Below are positions 58,436 to 64,000 of a stretch of DNA of 64,000 nucleotides, one piece after another. The translations under genes and the position numbers were made by a program. The first letter of the stretch is position 1; each line of letters opens with the position of its first letter. The notes under the pieces are model-generated. The model had not been told where the DNA came from. It was given only the letters and a program-made list of their open reading frames with translations, and ran no database searches. The DNA comes from Corynebacterium variabile (GTDB lineage Bacteria; Actinomycetota; Actinomycetes; Mycobacteriales; Mycobacteriaceae), in the NCBI RefSeq assembly GCF_006539825.1, contig NZ_BJNT01000017.1, positions 1-64,000 on the forward strand, written 5' to 3'.

Positions 58436-61267
58436 CTAGAACAGGGAGTCCCAGTCCGGGTTGTCCAGGGGGGACACCGGGGGCCGGAACGCAGGCTGGT
58501 CGAACGGGGTGGTCACCGCGGTGCCGGAGACACCGACGTCGGCGGGAAGGTCGAAGTCCGGCAGCGCGGGCGCCGGACGTTCGGCGTCGCTGCTGCGGCC
58601 TGCCCCGAGGTTGTCCAGCCGGGTCACCCGCCCGAACTGGACGAGGGTCACCGAACGGGTCAGGGACTCCCGACCGGAGCCCGGCGTTGTACCCCGGTCA
58701 CCGGACCGGTCGAGTAGGCACAGGTCGGGGTCCATGAGGCAGGCACCGTTGGTGACGGCGACCTCGGACAGGGCGTCCTGGAGGAAAGATCCGGACGCCG
58801 GGTTCTCCCCGGTCAGCGTCGAGAGGAAACGGTCCGTGGAGACGGTGACGGGGCGGCCGTCGATGGCGAACTCGACAGTGCTGACCCGGCGGGCCGGGTC
58901 ACGGGTGAAATCGGTGGAGGAGATGACCTCCGACCAGTTCCGACGGGTGTGGTCCCGGTCCTCCATCTCCGGACCGACGGACCAGCGGGCGAGCCGGTCG
59001 AGCGGCGTCCCGGAGCCGTCACCGGCCTGCTCCGTCAGATACGACAGGGACTGGATGTGGTCGTTCTCCAGATGCTCCCGGCTGGCTGCGGCATCAGCCA
59101 GCAGCCGGTCGAGTGCCTCACCGGCCCAGTTCACCTGGAAGATCCGGGTGCGGACCGCGTTGACCAGCGGTCGGAAATCCTCCTCCGGGACAGCGGCCCG
59201 GCCGATCCCGGTGGACAGCGGCAGTCCGGCGGTGGGGACCGCCAGGACGGAGGGGGTGGTGGAGTCCCGGCCCAGCGGCCGGGAGATCGCACGGCCGAGC
59301 AGGGTTGACCAGCTCAGTAGCTGACGGTAGGCGCGGACCTGACGGTCGCAGTTGTCCACGGCGAGATCCACGTTCCTGGCGGCGGTGCGGGCGTTCTGAT
59401 TGAGGAGGGTCATGTCCTGGGTGTGCTTCTCCAGTCCACGCCGTGCGGCCGAGAACACGGACATGTGGAATCCCAGGAGGACGACCGTCCCGAGGATCTC
59501 CCAGGCTGTGGCCCAGGGCCAGTCGAGACCGGTGAAGAAGGACGTCTGCCAGTCCTCCTTCAGCCGGATGACGACCGCGAGAACCATGATGACGGTGAGG
59601 GTGGCCCAGAGTGCACCGATGAACCGGGTCTTCCTCCGGTATGCGCGGAGCCGTGCCTCGGAGTCCCAGTCCTCGACCGCCTTCAGCGCAGCCAGGTTAC
59701 GGTCGAGCCGGGCCGTCTGCGTCCGGACGTTCCCGCGGGACTCGGTGATCATCTTCTGCAGGCCTTCGGCGGTGTTCCAGGCGAAGCTGCGGGAGACGGT
59801 GGCCTTCCACTCGTCGAAGGACCGGCGTAGGGAACGGATGTCCCTGTTCCGGGTCTGGCCGGCGACGGCGGACAGACCGGTCTCGTAGTCGGCGGCCTTC
59901 TGCGGGTCGAACGGCGGGATGTCGGTGTCTTCGGGAGCCATCCGCAGCTGCTGGTTGAGCAGCGGGTCGAAACCGTGGAAGGAACCGTCGACATCGGGTA
60001 CCGACTGCCATCCCTGCAGGACGATCTTGCGGTTGCCGTAGGCGTCCGCGGGGACGTCGAGGACGCCCTCCTGACGACGTGCACCGTCGACCAGGGTCAG
60101 TGCGACATCCCGGTAGCCGGTCCACATGTCGTTGAGCTGTGGTTCCTCGCCGATCCGGATACCCCGCTGCTGACGGTCCAGCCGGTGCCGGGTGGTGGCC
60201 TCGGAGATGATGCCGAGCGTGCCGCCCCGGCCGCCGGTGACTGTCGGGTCGGAGATGATCCGGACCGGGGAATCCTCACCGTAGAGGGACTTCTGGACGT
60301 TGCGGTCCATGGCGCCTCGGACACTGTTCCGGGCGGTGGCGAACCATCGCCCGGGGGATCCGATGCCGCGGACGACGTAGGTCCGGAGGAAGTCCGTGAC
60401 CGCCCGGAACCACGACCGGTGTGACTGGGAGGGGACGGCCTCCGGGACCATCGGGGTGGCCAGGGAATCCCGGTACTTCTCGAGCAACCGGTACGCCATC
60501 TGCTGCGGGGTGAAGTCGTTCTCCCCGAGGTGATCGAACTGGCGTCCCTCACGAGTGACGGGCTGGGGCAGCTGGTCCCGGATGTCGGTGGCGGCACGGC
60601 GCAGCCGGTCCTCCACCTCGGAGGCGTCGACGGTGCGGTGGTACGCACGGACCATCCGGACGGAGAACTGGTCCCCGGTGGAGATCAGCGCACCGGTGTC
60701 GTCGAAGAGGGCACAGGCGTCGGACCCGGCCCACAGGCCGGTGAGACCGCAGAGTACCGGGGCGGTGACGGCGGCGGTCGCGGTCGGGTCACCGGTGCGC
60801 AGGACGGGGGACAGCGGGGCGTCGGGGGCCTCGGAGTCCTCCGGCGCGACGGCCACGGTGACGGTCCAGGAGAGGTCCGGTCGAGGGGGCCGTCCGTTGC
60901 GGGGAAGCCGGGGGACGAGGACGCGGACCTGGTGGGGGAGGCTGCCGGTGGACAGCCGGCTCACCATGCGGCTGATCCACCGGTCGGTCTGCCGCAGGTC
61001 CAGTCCGTCGCACCGGTCGTCCTCGACGTCGAGGGCGATGAGCAGCGGGGAACCGTGGACGGAGCGAAGGACGCGGTCGAGTCCGGTGTTCCGGGACCCC
61101 TCGGCGGAGATGTGCCGGACGGTGGAGCCGGCGGGGTCCAGGTACGGGTCGATCCAGCTGAAGCTGTCGGTGAGGCCGAGGACGGCGAGATCGGTGAGGG
61201 TACGACGGATCTGGTCGGCGACCGGTCCGTGACCGAAGAAGATGACGTCGGGGGTGTTGCCGGTCAT
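58436..61267 (-). CDS. Large two-TM operon protein of unknown function
   Basis: A 943-aa protein. The N-terminus (1-130) looks alpha/beta (PDVIFFGHGPVADQIRRTLT; SPLLIALDVEDDRCDG), reminiscent of a Rossmann-type fold. A long charged helical region contains DRQQRGIRIGEEPQLNDMWT. Two TM helices lie at about 547-566 (FIGALWATLTVIMVLAVVIR) and 585-607 (AWEILGTVVLLGFHMSVFSA), followed by a helical region and a C-terminal beta domain. It ends with a Pro-rich linker and the tail NPDWDSLF. The tail resembles that of the upstream protein (PDFGSDLF). It probably anchors the complex to the membrane. No family is recognised. Confidence 0.6.
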   Translation of the reverse strand: MTGNTPDVIFFGHGPVADQIRRTLTDLAVLGLTDSFSWIDPYLDPAGSTVRHISAEGSRNTGLDRVLRSVHGSPLLIALDVEDDRCDGLDLRQTDRWISRMVSRLSTGSLPHQVRVLVPRLPRNGRPPRPDLSWTVTVAVAPEDSEAPDAPLSPVLRTGDPTATAAVTAPVLCGLTGLWAGSDACALFDDTGALISTGDQFSVRMVRAYHRTVDASEVEDRLRRAATDIRDQLPQPVTREGRQFDHLGENDFTPQQMAYRLLEKYRDSLATPMVPEAVPSQSHRSWFRAVTDFLRTYVVRGIGSPGRWFATARNSVRGAMDRNVQKSLYGEDSPVRIISDPTVTGGRGGTLGIISEATTRHRLDRQQRGIRIGEEPQLNDMWTGYRDVALTLVDGARRQEGVLDVPADAYGNRKIVLQGWQSVPDVDGSFHGFDPLLNQQLRMAPEDTDIPPFDPQKAADYETGLSAVAGQTRNRDIRSLRRSFDEWKATVSRSFAWNTAEGLQKMITESRGNVRTQTARLDRNLAALKAVEDWDSEARLRAYRRKTRFIGALWATLTVIMVLAVVIRLKEDWQTSFFTGLDWPWATAWEILGTVVLLGFHMSVFSAARRGLEKHTQDMTLLNQNARTAARNVDLAVDNCDRQVRAYRQLLSWSTLLGRAISRPLGRDSTTPSVLAVPTAGLPLSTGIGRAAVPEEDFRPLVNAVRTRIFQVNWAGEALDRLLADAAASREHLENDHIQSLSYLTEQAGDGSGTPLDRLARWSVGPEMEDRDHTRRNWSEVISSTDFTRDPARRVSTVEFAIDGRPVTVSTDRFLSTLTGENPASGSFLQDALSEVAVTNGACLMDPDLCLLDRSGDRGTTPGSGRESLTRSVTLVQFGRVTRLDNLGAGRSSDAERPAPALPDFDLPADVGVSGTAVTTPFDQPAFRPPVSPLDNPDWDSLF

Positions 61268-64000
61268 CAGAAGAGATCACTTCCGAAGTCGGGCATGACC
61301 GGGGTGTCCGGGGCCGCCGGCTGCGGGGCGGCGGCGTTGGCGCCGGAGAACAGGTCGGTCACCGGGTGCTCCGCGAGGTGCAGAGCGGCGGCCAGGCGGT
61401 CCCGCAGATCGCGGGTCATGACGTCGACGTCCGCGGCGAGGTCCCGGTACAGCGGCATCTCAGAGGCGACGGCCCGGGAGGTCACCCGGGACAGGGTCTC
61501 GTCCTGGGCCCGGAACCCGGGCAGGCCGGCCCGGCCGGGCAGGAAGTAGGTGGCGTTCTTCGCCGCGTGGTCCAGCTGTGCCTGGAAGAGGGCGTGGCGG
61601 TCCCGGATCCCGGCACCGACCGGGTCCTGACCGGGACGCTCACCGGAGGTGAGGAAGTCGGCGATCCGGGCGGCGGCCGGGTGGTCGGTGGCGCCGCGGG
61701 TCGGGCTCTCCGGATGGTTGTCGTAGAGCTCGCGGAGCAGCCGGTAGGGGCGCAGCGAGCCGCCGAGCTGGCCGCGGGCGTCCCGTTCCTGGATATCGGC
61801 GTAGGCGATGAGCACGGACTCGATGACCGCCGGCATCCAGTCGATCTTTGCACGCATCTCCTGCGGCGGAGTGAGCAGCGGATGCGGGAAGGCCACCCAT
61901 TCCCGGGCGGTGTCGTCCCAGATGTGGACGCGGGCCTCGGGGCTGCCCTCGTCCTGGATGTAGATCCGGCCGGTGAAGGTACCGATCAGCCAGCCGGCGA
62001 CCATGGCCTGCCGCTCGGCCTGTGTGAGCGGGACGGTCGCCGCGACCGGGCGGGACCGGCGCAGGTTCCAGTAGCCGTCGAAGTTCGGCCGGGAGTCCCG
62101 GTCTTTGGCGATCGCCGGGAACAGGGAGCTGAAGACCACCGGGGAGTAGTTCGGGTAGGAGCCGAAGACGTCGATGTGCCGGACCTTGTCGCTCTGCGTC
62201 AGGGCGTCGTCGAAGGACTTGCCGGTCGAGTCGTCGAGGCCGGTCTTCTGGTTGAGAACGGAGTCCAGGACGTCGGAGGCGGCCTTGCCCTTGAGCGGGA
62301 TCTCAGAGAAGTTGAAGTGGTATTCCATCGACTTGTTGTGCACCAGGCGGACCATCTCGTTGTCCACCGCGGCGAGCGGTCGGGCCTGGTCGATGGCGCG
62401 GCTGAAGGCGGACCGCAGGCGCTGGACGCGGACGTCGAAGGTCGAGTCGTTCGTCGTCTCGTCCTGGGTCATGTAGCTGCGCAGGTCGGTGTCGATGAAC
62501 CGGGAGAAGTGGTACTCCGGGCGGCGGATCCACATCCGGGACCGCTCCAGCAGCTGGGCGGGGTGGATCTTCGCGGAGAAGGCACCGGGGCGGGGTTCGC
62601 GGTCGTCGCCGGACCCGCGGCCGGAGGAGAGGTGGGTGGAGACCCAGCCTGCCCGGTTGCCGACGAGACGTGCCGCCGGTGCGAGCGTGTCATTCGGGCA
62701 GACTGCGGAACCGCTGGACTGCCACCGGCCGAGGGTGATGTCCCGGGCGGCGAAGTGGGCGGCGGCCCGGGCATCCATGACCTCGGGGTGCTCGACCTGG
62801 ACGTCCTGGACGAGATGGGTGACGTAGTCACGGGGGAACTGGTCGACGTCGGTGATGAGGATCTCGTTGGCGGAACCGCGGAACCGGTCGTTGACCGTCT
62901 CGTCCCGGTCCTTCGGCCAGGCCACGGGGTCGTCGGTGGCGGTGTCGGCGAGGTTGAGGCTCACGGACTTCGCCCGGGCGGAATGCTCGAGGTCGGCGTG
63001 GGCGTCCCGGAGTTCCCGGGAGAGCCGGCCCAGTGCGTCGTTGAGGAAGTCCTCTAGGACCGGGGCGAGGTAGTCGGCGACGCGGACGCAGAAGAACTGG
63101 TGGAACTGGGGACGGTACTTCTCGACGAGGGAGGTGAGGGTCTGACCGGAGTTGGTGACCGCACCGTTGCCGGCGAACTGCTCGAGCTGACTGTCTACTG
63201 TCGTGGGGACCGTCGTGAACCGCATACTGCGGGCACTGTCGGCCAGCGCCGCCATCGGGCTGATGAGGTTCTGGCGGATGTTCCCGGCCAGCTTGTCGAC
63301 GACCTTCTCCACGAACGGGAGGCTGACGGAGGCCAAGTACTCCTCGCAGACGGCGGTGACCATGTCACAGAACCGGTCGGCGAAGTCCCGCACAGCGGCG
63401 TACGCGGTGTCGTCGAGCTGAGCACGGATCTCCGCCTCGGCCGCGGCGTCAGTCAGCCGCACCCGGACGGTGGCGCTCCAGTCGCCGGCCTTCTGGCCAT
63501 CGGCCGCGGAAGGGAGACGCTGACGCAGCAGTCCGCAGGCGGTACCCACGGCAGGGTCGGCCGCGGACTGCAGCGCCCAGCCGATCCACTGACCGATGGA
63601 GGACTGGTCGATCGACTGGATACCGGTGAGACCGATCTTCCCGAGGACCTCCGGGTAGCGGTCATTGAGCTGCTTCTGCAGCTGCTCCTCGCCGGTGTCC
63701 TTGCTCTGCGGGTCGAGGTGGCCGTGAAGGATACGGTCGAAGGAGGTCCGGGCCATCCGCTGTGCGGAGTATTCGGCGTACCGGTCACGGCCCATCGACA
63801 ACTGGGCGTAGCCCATGGATCCCCAGGGCAGGGCGTCCCAGCGCACCTGGTCGGGGTCCGCCCAACCGAGGTAGTCGCGGTTGGCGGCGAGTCCGCCGGA
63901 GTTCGCCAGGGAGTAGGAAACGAAGGAGTCCGCGGACTTCTCCGAGGAGACCATGGCGGCCAGGGCACGGCCCAGGCCACGGTAGATGGTGTTGGGGCTG
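61267..64000 (-). CDS. Tubulin-like (Tubulin_2-type) large protein, N-terminus outside window
   Basis: A partial gene of at least 910 codons with no start inside the window: the frame is open to base 64000 (SPNTIYRGLGRALAAMVSSE). WDALPWGSMGYAQLSMGRDR and YAEYSAQRMARTSFDRILHG resemble a conserved block of bacterial Tubulin_2-type (tubulin-like) proteins, large cytoplasmic proteins of actinobacteria and others. The GTP-binding GGSGG motif would lie in the missing N-terminus, so the assignment stays tentative. A long helical middle is followed by a Pro-rich linker and tail PDFGSDLF. It overlaps the two-TM gene by one base. A missing ATG before 63954 does not make 63954 the start. Confidence 0.55.
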   Translation of the reverse strand, partial: SPNTIYRGLGRALAAMVSSEKSADSFVSYSLANSGGLAANRDYLGWADPDQVRWDALPWGSMGYAQLSMGRDRYAEYSAQRMARTSFDRILHGHLDPQSKDTGEEQLQKQLNDRYPEVLGKIGLTGIQSIDQSSIGQWIGWALQSAADPAVGTACGLLRQRLPSAADGQKAGDWSATVRVRLTDAAAEAEIRAQLDDTAYAAVRDFADRFCDMVTAVCEEYLASVSLPFVEKVVDKLAGNIRQNLISPMAALADSARSMRFTTVPTTVDSQLEQFAGNGAVTNSGQTLTSLVEKYRPQFHQFFCVRVADYLAPVLEDFLNDALGRLSRELRDAHADLEHSARAKSVSLNLADTATDDPVAWPKDRDETVNDRFRGSANEILITDVDQFPRDYVTHLVQDVQVEHPEVMDARAAAHFAARDITLGRWQSSGSAVCPNDTLAPAARLVGNRAGWVSTHLSSGRGSGDDREPRPGAFSAKIHPAQLLERSRMWIRRPEYHFSRFIDTDLRSYMTQDETTNDSTFDVRVQRLRSAFSRAIDQARPLAAVDNEMVRLVHNKSMEYHFNFSEIPLKGKAASDVLDSVLNQKTGLDDSTGKSFDDALTQSDKVRHIDVFGSYPNYSPVVFSSLFPAIAKDRDSRPNFDGYWNLRRSRPVAATVPLTQAERQAMVAGWLIGTFTGRIYIQDEGSPEARVHIWDDTAREWVAFPHPLLTPPQEMRAKIDWMPAVIESVLIAYADIQERDARGQLGGSLRPYRLLRELYDNHPESPTRGATDHPAAARIADFLTSGERPGQDPVGAGIRDRHALFQAQLDHAAKNATYFLPGRAGLPGFRAQDETLSRVTSRAVASEMPLYRDLAADVDVMTRDLRDRLAAALHLAEHPVTDLFSGANAAAPQPAAPDTPVMPDFGSDLF

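Noticed and set aside
61267..63954. ATG at 63954 as the start of the tubulin-like gene
   Set aside because: The coding frame continues upstream to the window edge with protein-like sequence; the gene is partial.
1..64000. Frequent GGACGCC/GGCGTCC heptamers as a special signal
   Set aside because: They appear in many frames and genes and fit Asp-Ala/Ala-Ser codon preference; a count against a composition model would be needed to claim more.

Overview
The window is high-GC DNA with actinobacterial gene organisation. It carries dprE1, dprE2, a glfT1-like galactofuranosyltransferase and two GtrA-family genes, which are arabinogalactan cell-wall genes of the Mycobacteriales. It also has an ArsC of the mycothiol-using type and an Ltp-repeat lipoprotein. 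This fits a high-GC Corynebacterium; a species of the C. variabile or C. nuruki kind is a guess. I saw no rRNA, tRNA or CRISPR array.

Layout. 1-1754: an apparently intact IS3-family element lying inside a decayed, opposite-facing IS3 relative. 2037-6069: a 47-aa peptide gene with a very strong terminator, a small membrane protein, a MatC-type carboxylate carrier, a VOC protein and an Ltp-repeat protein. 6243-15584: putrescine/GABA catabolism (aldehyde dehydrogenase, putrescine oxidase with a divergent TetR, PucR regulator, gabT, gabP). 15639-19587: gntP, gntK, a gluconokinase paralogue that looks catalytically dead, and an MFS exporter. 19631-22399: accessory genes, including an orphan excisionase-like protein and a broken membrane-protein gene. 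22478-26255: a GH3 beta-glucosidase and a secreted lipase.

26293-31611: a catabolic block (MFS importer, two SDRs, thiolase, TetR). Two near-identical promoter/operators in it appear to be the TetR targets. 31644-36606: fructosamine kinase, Old Yellow Enzyme, then an arsenic locus (arsR with an ArsO-like flavoprotein, divergent from acr3-arsC). 36776-40864: a copper locus (copA, copZ, two tandem small secreted proteins, YdhK lipoprotein) with two CsoR-like operators. 40985-51364: dprE2-dprE1, several unknown actinobacterial genes (two broken), two gtrA genes and glfT1.

51493-64000: a helical-repeat gene, then a tightly overlapping six-gene minus-strand operon that runs off the window. It encodes a large protein with tubulin-like-family features, a two-TM protein, a beta-repeat protein, a protein resembling the N-terminal part of GTPase-associated protein 1, a protein of unknown fold and a P-loop GTPase. 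It looks like a multi-component NTPase machine and is the most interesting object here.

Across the window many genes have a TAnnnT hexamer 6-8 nt before the start codon, which suggests frequent leaderless transcription.
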